The notes beneath the pieces are model-generated. The model was not told where the DNA came from and made no database searches. It saw only the letters and a list, made by a program, of their open reading frames with translations. Positions 11,294 to 23,317 of a DNA stretch of 64,000 nucleotides are shown one piece after another. Each line of letters begins with the position of its first letter. The stretch's first letter is position 1. Made by a program: the position numbers and the translations under genes. The stretch spans positions 10,526,614 to 10,590,613 of the forward strand of contig CM055320.2 in assembly GCA_029255685.2 (NCBI GenBank), given 5' to 3'. Origin of the DNA: Silene conica (taxonomy: Eukaryota; Streptophyta; Magnoliopsida; Caryophyllales; Caryophyllaceae).

Positions 11294-11391
11294 AATTATT
11301 ATTATTATTATTATTATTTACTAATTTTGTTTTATTATTATTATTATTATTATTATTTTATTTTTATTTATTTTTATTTTTTAATTACTAA

Positions 11392-11447
<56 letters not shown>
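11294..11447 (+). repeat. Interrupted TTA microsatellite
   Basis: Long runs of (TTA)n and (ATT)n with T-rich interruptions sit at the truncated 5' end of LINE copy 1. Similar runs occur at 10180-10215, 12332-12368 and 14224-14300. Confidence 0.95.
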
Positions 11448-11448
<1 letters not shown>

Positions 11449-11809
11449 TGAAACATGGGAGAGTAAAGAAAAAATTACTTGAGAAGTAAAATTTGATAAC
11501 ATTCAAATAGTAATATTTGTTAACGCAATCAAAAATCATAATCTTGAAAATGTAGATATTATTAAAACAAAAGATATCATCTATGTTGCTTGGTATTGAC
11601 TTCCATCTTAATGTACTTCATTATCGTGGTCATTATGGGCACCAATAGCACGCCCTATTTTTTCTACAATTTTTTTTCAAACTTTTTTCGAAATTGGTTG
11701 TGAGAGATGAATAATATGAAGATTGGTGTTTAGAGTTTGTTTATATATGCAAATAAAATGGTAGTTAAAGAGAACTTAGGTATTGGAAGTAAGTAAATTT
11801 ATCTTCTTT

Positions 11810-12282
11810 TTTCAGGTTTTCTACATTTACCAAATCTTTCACGCTTTTAGGGTGCAAACTATTAATGTATGGTCTCCATGCAGTAGGCAACAATATAGTG
11901 TAATTGTGCTGCAGGAGGTGGCTAGGCATACAAACATTGCAATTTCAGCGTAGAATACTCTTCAGATGTATGCCACAATCACAGGCAGTCGCATACATAA
12001 GGTTGTAGCAGCAACTATGCTGATGAGTACAATCTATCGTATATGGCCCCAACGAAACCAGAGCAAACATGAGTTGTACTTGTTGCACCTGCGGAAATTA
12101 GCTCGTCAAATTGTGGATGATATTCGAGCAAGAATCAGACGGAAAAAGGAGTCCAGCTACAAGGAAGACGATATGAATTGGCTTTGGAGACACAATCTTA
12201 TGTAATTGATATAGACTCTCCCTTGTATATGACGGTTTTTGGTTTTTGATATAATACAACTTTAAAAAAAAAACAAAAAAAA
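11810..12282 (+). pseudogene. 3' tail of an L1-type LINE with poly(A)
   Basis: The frame at 11966-12205 encodes about 79 residues with TIYRIWPQRNQSKHE...LARQIVDDIRARI, like the segment after the zf-RVT domain at the C-terminus of plant L1 elements. A short 3' region with TTGATATAATAC and an A-rich tail at about 12265-12282 follows, as expected for an L1 3' end. Everything upstream of the C-terminus is missing or decayed, so it is a dead 5'-truncated copy. It lies opposite in orientation to the LINE fragments on either side. Confidence 0.55.
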
Positions 12283-12331
12283 TGCTCCCTTCCTAAAATG
12301 GAATATATTTTAGAGAGGTATCTTGAATGTC

Positions 12332-12370
<39 letters not shown>

Positions 12371-12452
12371 TAGTAAATGAAATTTATTATTATTGATAGT
12401 ATATTTTTTTTTAAAGAAAAAACCGGAGCTTTTATTAAAGACGAAAAGAAAG

Positions 12453-13660
12453 ATTACATGAAATTGGTGGGCACCCGAGAAACAAGTTGGGCCCACTCCC
12501 TTAGCAATAGCAAAACTAAGGCGAGAAAAATAAAAGCAGCGGCCCGCGTTCCAGCATCTTGGGACACAGAAAACTTCTGAATCCGCTTCAGCAATGAAAC
12601 AACATCCTCCCCCAACTCCCCCAAAGAAGAGAAAGAGAAAGGCAAGAAGCCATATCCATGCCCCGGGCACAAGTCCCGGTACTTGGCGCATTCCTCCGAG
12701 CAGCATCTACCACCACCCCTCCTGGCACAAAATCATTCATGCCCGACTGAATCAAAGGGGAGGACCCTACCAAATCCACACACACGTCACGCCCCGGTTC
12801 CAGGAAATATAGCAGCAAATCCGCAGGTCTCAAGCGCCCTCCCACCCCATCGAGCAAACCAATATCCACCTCCCGACCAGCAGAGAACCCCGACCTGACG
12901 CATATATCCAGAAGAGTATCACGAACCAGGTTATGTCGATGTTTGACACCAACAACACTAACACAAAAGACAGCATGATCCCTGAATGTATCCCCATCAA
13001 AAATCCGCGAACAAGCAGAACAAGGCACGGACATCGAGAACAACGGAACACCCAGCCGATAACTGAGCATGCACCGGTAAGTCCTACTGTTCATAGTAAG
13101 TCCCAAACCAGAAATAGGAACCACCCGCAACCAATCAGATGAGCTCCCTGCTGAGACTTCCAAAGCGCAATCTGACGAGGAGTCAAAGAGAAAACCGATT
13201 CCGCAGATACAACAACCCTCGTGAAATAAACATCTGCCAATTTTTTCATTAGTTTGGTGACAGCAATCTCAGAAGGATTGCGCAGAAAATCAGAACCCGT
13301 AACTGCAGCAAAAGCACCCAGAGCTGACTGAAAAGAAGGTCCGGTGTCAAGGACACCCGACACCCGAAGGAGCCGATTCTGCAGATCCACAGACTGCAAC
13401 CGTGAAGAAAGGAAAGCATAGTGCAGGACGTCACTAGCAGCGTACACACCAAGCCCACCAAAGGAAAAGGGGAGGGTGGCAAGCCGCCATTGCCAATCAC
13501 CAAACCCCGGTCCAGAAGCAGTGACGATACGCTCTACATGAGAACGCAAAGCCGCGTCAAAAATAGTTGTAGCGGACCCGAAAGCATCAGGGGAACAAGT
13601 ACGCAAAGCGAAGTAAAGCCTCGAGATACCGGTACAGGCCCGGAGCAAAAGAAGCTCACA
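12453..13660 (-). pseudogene. Same LINE type, copy 2, frameshifted
   Basis: The same protein family as copy 1 but starting further upstream (LLRACTGISRLYFALRTCSP), so it preserves more of the region after the RT palm. The reading frame changes near 13130, 12690 and 12520, at least three frameshifts. The C-x2-C...H-x4-C knuckle (CSACSRIFDGD...) and the RPADLLLY...CVDL block are still readable. The 5' side stops abruptly at the 9-bp duplication of a Mutator-type MITE. The left, 3' side ends in an A-rich tail and AAT repeats. Confidence 0.6.
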
Positions 13661-13671
13661 CTTTATTATTA

Positions 13672-14221
13672 AGGATATTCTACGTGGTACCCCTCAATTT
13701 TTCGACTTTTTACATGGTATCCCTACACTTTTTAAAACATACATGGTACCCCTAATTGTTGTCATTATCAATAAGTGTGCCCTTCAACTTTATTTTCCGC
13801 CAATTAAACTCAATTTTAGGCGTTAAATGATTACTTAGGCGTGTAACTGATCTTGTCATTTATCATCCCATGACATACAGACTCTATTAGAATCAATATC
13901 CATCTTTGAACATGATAATTTGGCAAAGGATCAACAATTTTTCCGTAAATTTTTTTCAGGCTATATATATCTATAAATATTAGGATCAAGGTGGATATTG
14001 AGCCTAATATAGTCTTTAGGTCATGTGATAATCAATGACAAGCTTGCTAACGATTTCAAGTCATTATTTAACGTTTAAAAATGAGTTTAATTGGCGGAAA
14101 ATAAAATTTAAGGGTACACTTAGTGATAATGACAACAATTAGGGGTACCATGTATGTTTTAAAAAGTGTAGGGTACCATGTAGAAAGTCGAAAAATTGAG
14201 GGGTACCATATAGAATATCCC
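13672..14221. mobile_element. Mutator-type MITE with long inverted repeats, copy 1 (550 bp)
   Basis: The flanking 9-bp duplication TTATTATTA lies at 13663-13671 and 14222-14230. The inverted ends GGATATTCTAYRTGGTACCC extend about 150-200 bp inwards. A homologous 551-bp element lies at 17557-18107. No coding. Confidence 0.8.
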
Positions 14222-14333
14222 TTATTATTATTATTATTTATTTTGAAACCTCAAACTTCTATTAATAAAAAAAACTTTTATTATTATTATTTTTTTATTT
14301 TAATTTTTTTTTAATAATGGGGCCTTTTTTTAA

Positions 14334-14423
14334 AACCAGAAAGAAGGATTACATGAGATTGGTGGGCACCCGAGAAACGTTGGGCGCCCACTCCCTTAGC
14401 AATAGCAAAACTAAGGCGAGAAA
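14334..14423 (-). pseudogene. Same LINE type, copy 3, last ~90 bp only
   Basis: The segment matches the 3' end of copy 2 (LVLLLLREW...PTNFM region) almost base for base and then stops. It is followed on its 3' side by an A-rich and AAT-rich tail. It is the shortest of three 5'-truncated copies in this element. Confidence 0.7.
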
Positions 14424-14668
14424 TTGTTACTATTATTATTATTTAGTTAGTTCAACTTAAACTTCATTTCTATTAGTTTCAGCTTCATTCAGTTCAACTT
14501 AAACTTCTTTTGTATTAGTTTCAGCTTCATTCAGTTCAATTCAGTTCAGCTTGATTAAATTCAGTTAAGTTCAGTTCAGTTCAGTTTAGCCCAGTCCAGT
14601 TCAGTTCAACTTCATTTAGTTCAGCTTAGTTCAGTTCAGCTCTAAAAGCCAGAAAGAACAGGGCCTTA

Positions 14669-15159
14669 GAGCTGAGAATAGTCCCTTTGGGCACTTATGA
14701 TGTCGAAGATGTACTTAAGAAACTGAATGATGTTTATGTTACTATATATAATCATAAAAACATGAAATATCACTAATTTCAGTCGAAATTATATGCAGAT
14801 TTTATGTTAACATATTAATCCGAAAGTTTTTTTATATGTGATTAAAATAAATGAGAGCCCTTTTTATTCTAAAAGTTTCTTAAATATGATTAAAATAAAT
14901 GAGAGCCCCTTTTATTCTAAAAAGTTTTTTAAATGTGATTAAAATAAATGAGAGCGTACGATAATGAAATAGCACAAGGCTTCCATCAAACACAACGAAT
15001 AGAATAAACATCGTTAGAGTGTATAACCACTGCCTCTAACTTGCTAGAGTGTATAACTAATGCCTCTAACCAATGGAATATAAACACTGTGCAGGGCCGG
15101 CCCTATGGGCTGTTAGGGTTGGCAATTGACAAGAGCCCAAGTCTAGAAGGGGCCCATTA
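14669..15159. other. Spacer with small tandem repeats and a hAT-like end
   Basis: Three copies of a 49-bp unit containing GATTAAAATAAATGAGAG start at about 14825. A 36-bp near-duplication (GAGTGTATAACYA-TGCCTCTAAC) follows at about 15015-15075. The sequence CAGGGCCGGCCC at 15092 resembles the terminus of a plant hAT family, but no partner end was found. Confidence 0.5.
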
Positions 15160-17556
15160 TCTATAAAATCTTATTAAAAGGCTAAGCTAAAACGTCAATT
15201 AAAAGCCACGTCATCCAAAATTAATGCCAAGTCAGATTACAAAAAAGGCCACCTTGCAATATCTAAAATCCACCTCAACACTTCAACACAAATTCATTTT
15301 CCTATGTGGCACTGTCCAATAAAAACAAAAAGGAATAAATTCTTATTTAATTTCATTTACAAATCTAGGTTTTAATTGCTTATTTTATAATTTTGTTGCT
15401 ATTTATTTCACTACTACCTTTCATCTACCCTAATTATGAATTTCACATAACCATTCAATTTAAATACTTCATAGTGTTTTGTTTATATAATTGTTGTATT
15501 TCACTAAAGATATGCATAATATGCACCCTACCTCATCTTTCTAAATCTACCTTTTACATATATTCACATGATGACATGAAAAAATGTTTTATGTTTACAT
15601 GTCGTGAATTTTGTAGGGATATATTTGTGTTTTTGCTGGATTTGTTATTTCTTTCTGTAAATTAAATTTTAGTTTCTATTTGTGATTGTGCAAGACTAAG
15701 ATTGAGCAGCATGGTTTTCTTTAGGATTTATTCCTCATTCATATTCTACTACTAGTAAGTCACTCTTTTTGTTATTTTGTTATTTTTGTTAATGAGGGCT
15801 TTATTTTGTTATTAATGTACGTACAATAACATCTGACCTCCAAACAAGCTACCACGCACCAAGAAACAACAGTTTATGGCGTGGATAATATATCGTATAT
15901 TTAAATGTTTTTTTCGAATATTTTATGTTTAATGCTCTTTTTCCTTTGTAAAGAATACAAAATTTAAACAACTTTAATCGTAATTGATTACACTTTACTT
16001 GAGAAAAATTAGACCATCGATCTAAAGTTTTTGGGTTGTACATTTTAACGTTGGGTATATTTTAAATAGGTTCATTTAAATTGTTAGGATGTAGATTCTA
16101 TTGAATGTGTTTCCTCTTAATCATTTGACTTCATTATTATCGTTAAATAAATTTAATTTTACTTCAATTTTGATTACTCCATATGTTTCGTTCAATTGTT
16201 TACCTTTAGTTTTGCCTTAAAGATCAAGAAAAGAGGCGTGAACCTATTATTAGAATCAAAAGAGAAATAATTGACCGAGATATTCCAAAATGAAATAGGT
16301 AAACAAATGATTGGAATGAATGGGTATAATTTTAACAATTTAAAATTAAGAAAAAAAATTTTGTGAAATGTTTCGATTAAATGACGTGATAACATGTGAT
16401 ATTGGTAAGACCCAGATTTTGGGTACTTCTTAATACAAAATTGCGCGATAATAATAGTACTCATCCCATCCAATAAATTTTTTTACATTTTTATTGTTTT
16501 TAAGAAATATTTTAATCCATCTTAATTAAACAAAATGAAAATATCACTTTATTTTGTAGATCAGTTAGTCTTTTAAATAAAGATAAAACATTTTCACTAT
16601 TAAACAAAATGAAAATATCATTTTATTTTATTGATAGGTGGGTTAACTACAAAATCACATAAACCTCTTAATCTACATAAAAATTTTATAAAACTATGTA
16701 AGAAAATATATAAAATCTAATTAAAAGGATAACTAAAATAGTTTGGCATGGGAAATTTTTAATGTGACGTGACATATTTAAATGTGACATGACATATTTT
16801 TAATGATACATAACGTATTAATGTGACATGATTATCAATTCATTATTAAATGACATTAATTTAAATTTTTATCTATAAAGTAATTTAATTTAATTAATTT
16901 AATTCATTTATTTATAATATTAAAGGATATTATATTTATATTAAAAATATTTTGGATATTAAATATATAGTTTTTCCAAAATTAAATAACCCTCACAAAT
17001 TTACATCAAAATTTCATAATTTATAATTAATATTGACATTTTAGTTGATTTTTTTTGGTAATAAAACATGTTAATAACTTTCATAATTCATAATTAAAAT
17101 TGACATTTTATTTGAAATTTTTGTAGTAGAACATGATAATAAATAATTAAAGCTCTTCATATTATTTAATCCCCACTATTTTTATTAACATTTTTCCTAT
17201 TTAATGATTTTTTTAGTTAAACATGCTATTAAATTGATTAAAACTCTTCATAATACTTAACACCCGTAATATTAATTAAAGTTTTTCATATTTAATTAAT
17301 TTTGTAATATAATATGTTAATAAATTGATTAATATTTTTTCTATACTATATACTTAAAGGGTAACTTAACACATTTAATTTTTCGCTATGTAGCATTATC
17401 ATAATTAAATTCTATAAGAATTTAATTTAATTCCACATATCATAACATTTAATTTAATTCCATATGGCATTTCATACCAATTAATTTCAATTTATTTTAA
17501 TAGATTATTTAATGTAATAATTTATACTATTGAAATAAAAGGATAGTTTAGAATAT

Positions 17557-18107
17557 GGGATATTCTACATGGTAACCCTTAATTTTTTGACTTTCTATAT
17601 GGTAGCCCTACACTTTTTAAAACATACATGGTACCCCTAATTGTTGTCATTATCACTACGCGTACCCCTAAACTTTATTTTCCGTCAATTAAACTCATTT
17701 TAAAGTTTTAAGTGATAACTTGAACGCGTAAGGAAGCTTGTCATTTATTATCACCTGACATAAGGACTCTATTAGGCTCAATATCCATCTCGATCCTAAT
17801 ATTTATAGATATATATGGGCTAAAAAAAGGTGAAGGAAAAATTATTGATCTTTACCAAATTATCACGTCCAAAGAATGAATATTAATTCTAATACAGTCC
17901 TTATGTCATAAGATGATAAATGTCAAGTTTGATTATGCGTCTAAGTAATCATTTAACGCTTAAAAATGAGTTTAATTGACGGAAAATAAAGTTTAGGGGC
18001 ACACGTAGTGATAATGACAACAATTAGAGGTACCATGTATGTTTTAAAAAGTGTAGGGATACCATGTAGAAAGTTGATAAATTGCGGGGTACCATCTAAA
18101 ATATCCC
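17557..18107. mobile_element. Mutator-type MITE with long inverted repeats, copy 2 (551 bp)
   Basis: The flanking 9-bp duplication TTAGAATAT lies at 17548-17556 and 18108-18116. It is the same family as 13672-14221, about 85% identical by eye, and is inserted in the Helitron-like region. Confidence 0.85.
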
Positions 18108-18607
18108 TTAGAATATTAATAATTTGATTTCATATGACATTTTAACGTACACCTCATTAATATCTATTCCTTTTTTCTTGATTATTTAATTATATTTAAC
18201 ATATAACATAAATGTAATAATAATTGTCTCTATAAATATATAATTAAATATAATTAAAAATAATTTAAACTATTTACCATCATTCACATATCATATTATT
18301 ATTTCATAAGATAACTTCTTAAGTCGCCCCCATGCGAAGTATATATTTTGAAAAAGGAATAAATAATAATAATAATAATTAAACAAACTTTTTACATTCT
18401 ATATCTTTTGCTGCATATTTTATGTCTATATAAAATTTAATAATAATGAGAAATATATAAATCTAATTAAAATGCAAGCCAAACTTTTTGTTATGATCCA
18501 CATGTCACCCACATATCATATTTTAATTTCATAAAATAAAATCTTAAATTAGGCTCATGTAAAGTGTATTTTGTAGAAAAAATGAAAAAAATTAACAATA
18601 ATCTTAT

Positions 18608-19054
18608 GAGTGTTGTTAAAATCGCGATCCGGATCGTAGGATCGTACGATCCTACGATCCAAAAAGTGGAAAACGATTCAAATCGCCGTAGGATCGTTTT
18701 GGTGGTAGGATCGGTACAGGATCGGTCAGGATCGGTCAGGATCGGTCAGGATCGGTGGTAGGATCGATCAGGATCGTAAAATGCTTATTTGTGTTATAAA
18801 TTTGTGCGTTTGTTGTTCTTTTATACTTATAACTCTTAATTAAAGGTATATGCAATATGTTGATATGATTATCACAACTTTCATGTCATTAAATTAACTT
18901 TTAACATTATAGATCACAAATTATACAAAATTTTATGCATAAACTTGTTTATCTAAGCTATTTGTAGGATCTTACGATCCTACGATTCGATCCTGCGATC
19001 CGATCCTACCACCCCTCTTCGATCCAAACTAGGATCCCGATCCTGACAACATTG
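18608..19054. mobile_element. GATC-rich inverted-repeat element (447 bp)
   Basis: The ends GAGTGTTGTTAAAATCGCG and (inverted) CAATGTTGTCAGGATCGGG are flanked by the 7-bp match ATCTTAT at 18601-18607 and 19055-19061. Both subterminal regions are crowded with GGATCG: a run of five (T)CAGGATCGG units at 18715-18760 and inverted counterparts at 18967-19040. The CA-tGTTGT start suits a hAT-like MITE. No coding. Confidence 0.7.
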
Positions 19055-20750
19055 ATCTTATCTATAATCTATAATTGTAATTAAAAGGTAAGTCAAACTA
19101 TCATTATCATCCACAAGTCATATTTTAATTTCATAATATAAAATATGAAACCACTCTAATGTAAAGTTGATTTTGTAAAAATAAAAATATAATAATAATT
19201 AAACAAATCTTATACATTCCATTTCTCATTATTGGCTTATATTTATGTCTATATTAAATTTCATAATAATAAAAAATAATGTTCAAAATTCATTAACATT
19301 AATTGATATTTATATCTATATTAAATTTGATACTATTTAAAAACAAGATGCTCAAAAGTCATAAAACGCATCCTCAATTATTTATATATTTTTGTTCGAA
19401 GGCAAAATTTGTAAGCCCAATTTTTTGTTATTTTTATCGTTAGTAGAATTATATGTTTTTTCTTATCATTCTATTCACATCAAGTTAATTGTATTAAAGT
19501 TTTAAATTATTAACTAATTTGTTTATTTTTTATGTAACTTACATTGAGTTATGAAATGTTTGTCACATTTCAATTTAATCGTATATATTTGTTTTATTCT
19601 CATTAAGGGGTTAAATCAAGATTTGTGGTGTTTGAGCCTTAGGTAAATAATTCTCTACTTCTTTCACTATTTACGAGGATAATTAAGTTTATAACGATGA
19701 TATTGCATAAAACAAATTTCACTATTGTTGGTTATTTTGCAATAATTATTGAGTTCTTTTTGTTAATATAGAGATAGACGATTTATTGGAGAAACAAAAC
19801 TACATCAAAAAGTAAAATACAAAGATTGCTTAACCAATTATAAATTATAGATTAACTACAACACTGACGACATTAACATGAAAGAATAATAGTTTTTTGT
19901 TATTTTTTTCACATGTATTTTGGTATTGTTGTTTTTCTTCCATCATCTTGCCTTTAAAAAAATAACACTCTTCACCTACCGATTTATTTGATTTTTCCGA
20001 CTCTAGTCTTTATATTAACATGTCGATGTTAATAATTTCAATACACGTATGCTCCATCATGAATATTCATGAGGTGATATGCGTGTTTGATATTTTATAA
20101 ATCCAATTACTATAAACACTAAAAACATTACACTACGAAATAAAATTGTTGCTTTAAAATTCTTAGTTTCGCAATCTATTGTTGTATTAGCTTCAATTTT
20201 AGGGGGAGTATGAAATGTTTATTTTGTCATAAAATTTCTAGTCGTGTGTTCAATGTTATTTTCAAAATTGTTGATGAAATTTTAATATCTAATTTGCGAG
20301 GGTGCTCTATCTTTGGGATCTTTGTTTGCTAATATAGTTTTGTATAATTTCATCATACGAATACCTATATTATTAATTTATTTTAACTTGTATTAAGTTA
20401 CTTTAATTTTGCACGGTATTTTAGTATCCACTATACAACTCTTTGATTTCTACTACCTCTGTTCTTTTTTAATTGTCATTCTCACTTTTCGAGACACTCA
20501 CTTCTCTCTTCAATATCTTTCAAAATATATAACTAAATATATTGAAATGTATACTCATATTAAAGCTCTATTCGTAAAGAATTTTATGGTGTGATTAATA
20601 AATTGTTAACAAAAGACTAATTAGCTTTATATAACCCTTAAAACATGACAACCGTAAGTTGAGTTGATCTTAGTATATTATGATATTAAATCACTAAAAT
20701 ATCACATTAGAAATTGAACATTTCGTGAATTTCATGGGTCATAAAACTAG

Positions 20751-20990
20751 TTGTGAAATTAAAAGTGTGTTATTTGTAAAATAAAATTTATCACATGTAG
20801 ACATCATATTGTGGTATTTCATCTTACTAAGTGTCAATAGATCATGTGTTCTATCCCTTACAAAGCTTTTTTCTCCATTTTAAAATTTTATTTTTAGAAT
20901 TCACACCCATTTCTTTATTTTTTTTAATATACTATGTTGATAGGCACATCCATTTATTGATTTTTACTTATATTTTAGTGGGTCAATTTA
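20751..20990. other. Spacer between Helitron-like region and Copia element
   Basis: AT-rich sequence in which I see no gene or element. Confidence 0.4.
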
Positions 20991-21206
20991 TGAAATAATA
21001 GAATTGATTTTGATTGACTTAATGAATAGAGTAAATACAAAGGGTATATATACATACCTAGTACATGATATTCTGAAGATACAAAAGATAATAAAAGATC
21101 ACAAGAGTCCTAGACTAAGGAAACTAGATAACTAAAGATATACAAAAATATAACAGAGAATAACAAGGGAATCGAGATAAGACGAGAATCTGATGTATCC
21201 TTAATA
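20991..21206 (-). repeat. Probable 3' LTR of the outer Copia element
   Basis: On the minus strand a polypurine tract (TTGCGGGAGCAT) precedes TATTAAGGATAC, which looks like a TG start mutated to TA. The block ends ATTTCA at 20991. Without the other LTR the limits rest on the polypurine tract and the CA end. Confidence 0.45.
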
Positions 21207-21671
21207 TGCTCCCGCAAGTTGGACAATCCGGAGGATAGACTAATCTTGGATAGTAATGAGACAAACCATGGTCTTGGGAGAGGTTTTGTGAGCGCATCGG
21301 CTAACTGATCATTTGTATGCACGTGTTGAACCCGAATGTCATTGTTACGAACATGTTCACGTACGAAATGAAAAGATAATGCAACATGTTTCATGCGTGA
21401 GTGAAATATCGGATTTTCTGAGTAATGTGTTGCACCCATATTATCACAATATATAACAGGGACCGTAGGATGGGTAACGTGTAGTTCCGAGAGGTGAGAG
21501 CGAAGCCAAATAATTTCCGCAGTGACATCAGCTATGGCTCGAATCTCTGCTTCGGTAGATGAACGTGCAATTGTCTTTTGTTTGCGAGACACCCATGAAG
21601 TGGGATGTCGACCTAGGTAGACAATGAAACCGGTTGTGGAAATGTAGTGGTCTTTATCACCAGCCCAATCG
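21207..21671 (-). pseudogene. Copia RNase H, 3' part of the split pol
   Basis: The reading starts at DWAGDKDHY (start of RNase H) and contains SRKQKTIARSSTEAE, CDNMGATH and DQLADALTKPLPR, the standard Copia RNase H blocks, ending NLREHIKD just before the polypurine tract. The frame is open. It has no start of its own because the upstream codons lie 31.7 kb away at 53361 and beyond. Confidence 0.9.
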
Positions 21672-22045
21672 GCATCTCTAACACCCCCATTTATTTAAGA
21701 GCATTTAGCAAGACATTCCCAAATAAATAGAGCTGTTACCATCTCGGAATGTCCGAGGTAGTGAATAACAAAGTAAAACAAACCAAAGTATTTTATATAA
21801 AATTGATTAAATTTAAACTTTGATGTTACAAGGCTACACAGCAGAAACTAAAGTACAACTGATAACCACTAAGTATGTGATCTACATCTAAGTCGGTCCA
21901 TCCGAGTGCTCACGCCATCCCATGCTCCCACAGCACCATCTTTCCTGTCAAAAACTGCTCCCCATTACGGATCATCACAGGTGTCACACGAATACACAGG
22001 GTCAACCACGAGGTTGAGTAAAAAGATAAATAAGACAACAATATA

Positions 22046-22268
22046 ATATACTCCGCACCGATCCAACGCCAAATAAACTCCGCACCGATCCAACATCAAA
22101 TAAACTCCGCACCGATCACAAGACCCATTACCTCCACACCAATCACAAGACCCAATATACTCTACACCAGTCACAAGACCCAATATACTCCACACCAATC
22201 ACAAGACCCAATATACTCCACACCAGTCACAAGACCCAATATACTCCGCTCCATATCACAAGACCCAT
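22046..22268. repeat. 27/28-bp tandem array in the second-level LTR
   Basis: Units of CACAAGACCCAATATACTCC plus 8 variable bases start at 22117, 22144, 22172, 22200, 22228 and 22256. They are preceded by two related 27-bp units containing ACTCCGCACCGATC. The other LTR has the same array at 51363-51585. Confidence 0.9.
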
Positions 22269-23272
22269 TATTCGTCACATCGTATCGTGTCACAGAATTA
22301 TTCAATCAAATAAAGCAATATATCATTCATTCAATATAATAAGATGAACATTATTAACAACGATTAACAATCAAATAACTCATCAACAGGCATACGGTAT
22401 TCCCCTACCTCGAATAGCAGAAATGCAGATAAGTCCAAAGCTCGCTAGAACTGTTCCACGCGGAAACTACTATCTAAACACGTATTTGTAACGAATCAAT
22501 AAACTTCCCGAACCCCATAACAACCACACTTGCTATAAATAGAAACCTTCCATATGTGAAAAGTTTCCAAAAATAGAAACTTTCCAAATATATAAACTTT
22601 CCTAATATAGAAATAGAAACTCCCACGACTTAAGTAATTTCCCGACTCGCATATTTAATTAATACGATTAAGACCAACACAAATAAAAGATAAATATTAA
22701 GACCATCTTAATAATACTTTTAACTATACTAATAATAAGCATCATTATAAAAAATAATACTAATGATAAAAATAATAATAATAATAAAAACAATAAGCAA
22801 TACTAATATTAATAATGTAATAATAATAATAATATAATAATAATAAATATAATAACCATAATAAAACAACCAAACATCCCACAACCCCCATAAACCCGCG
22901 ACACCAAAGAACCCGGACACTCACTACCACACCTCACCGCCGACGACTCCCACAACTCCCTCACCCTCCTCAACACGTCCCACCACCAATACCCGGCAGC
23001 CGTCCAACACTGCTGGCGCATCAGACCGAGCCACAACCAGGCCTCCTGTCCCATACAAACACCACACACGAAAACAACCACCTAACCCCTGCAGCCACCA
23101 CAGACGTCCCTGCCACCACCCATGAACACCACCGTCACCACCCTTACCTGTGACTGTCTACACGCATAAACCCGGCGCATAAACCCGACGCATAAACCGA
23201 CAGTCTACACGCGTAACCCGACGCCAACCGCTGGCAACCCTAACACCACCCTCTTAACCTCCGACGACCAAT

Positions 23273-23317
23273 GTGGTGTCACCGTGTCGACCTCCCCCGA
23301 GTCAACGGTGACACCAC
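23273..23317. repeat. Perfect 12-bp inverted repeat with 21-nt loop
   Basis: GTGGTGTCACCG (23273-23284) pairs exactly with CGGTGACACCAC (23306-23317). The copy in the other LTR, at about 52579-52623, is unchanged. Confidence 0.85.

Larger units (their letters stand above)
10023..14665. mobile_element. Harbinger-like element with TTA target duplication, carrying other elements
   Basis: The left end GGCCTTGTTTTTCTGACTT and the inverted right end GGCCCTGTTCTTTCTGGCTT form imperfect terminal repeats. They are flanked by TTA at 10020-10022 and 14666-14668, the PIF/Harbinger duplication. Next to both ends are arrays of TTCAGTTCAG variants (10050-10160 and 14445-14640) in the same orientation. The interior holds three fragments of one LINE type, an L1 tail, a Mutator-type MITE and long TTA microsatellites. 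No Harbinger transposase is seen. The same family recurs at 62760-63803. Confidence 0.65.
15160..20750 (+). mobile_element. Helitron-like region with internal repeats
   Basis: The 5' end TCTATAAAATCTTATTAAAAG at 15160 follows an A. The 3' end at 20723-20750 shows a decayed hairpin (CGTGAATTTCATGGG), a spacer and CTAG followed by T. The interior repeats Helitron-start-like blocks (TCTAATTAAAAGGNNANNNNAA) near 16705, 18460 and 19065, each followed by a diverged unit of about 250 bp. This suggests stacked or tandemly amplified elements. No Rep/helicase frame is present. Extent and copy number are inference; the termini are visible. Confidence 0.45.

Noticed and set aside
12293..12706. 137-codon minus-strand frame with a long tyrosine run
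   Set aside because: The tyrosine run is a translated microsatellite; only the part overlapping LINE copy 2 has meaning, and in a different frame.
22046..22268. Open frames with repeated CGVYLxLDR in the second-level LTR
   Set aside because: They come from the 27/28-bp tandem array and are not conserved coding.
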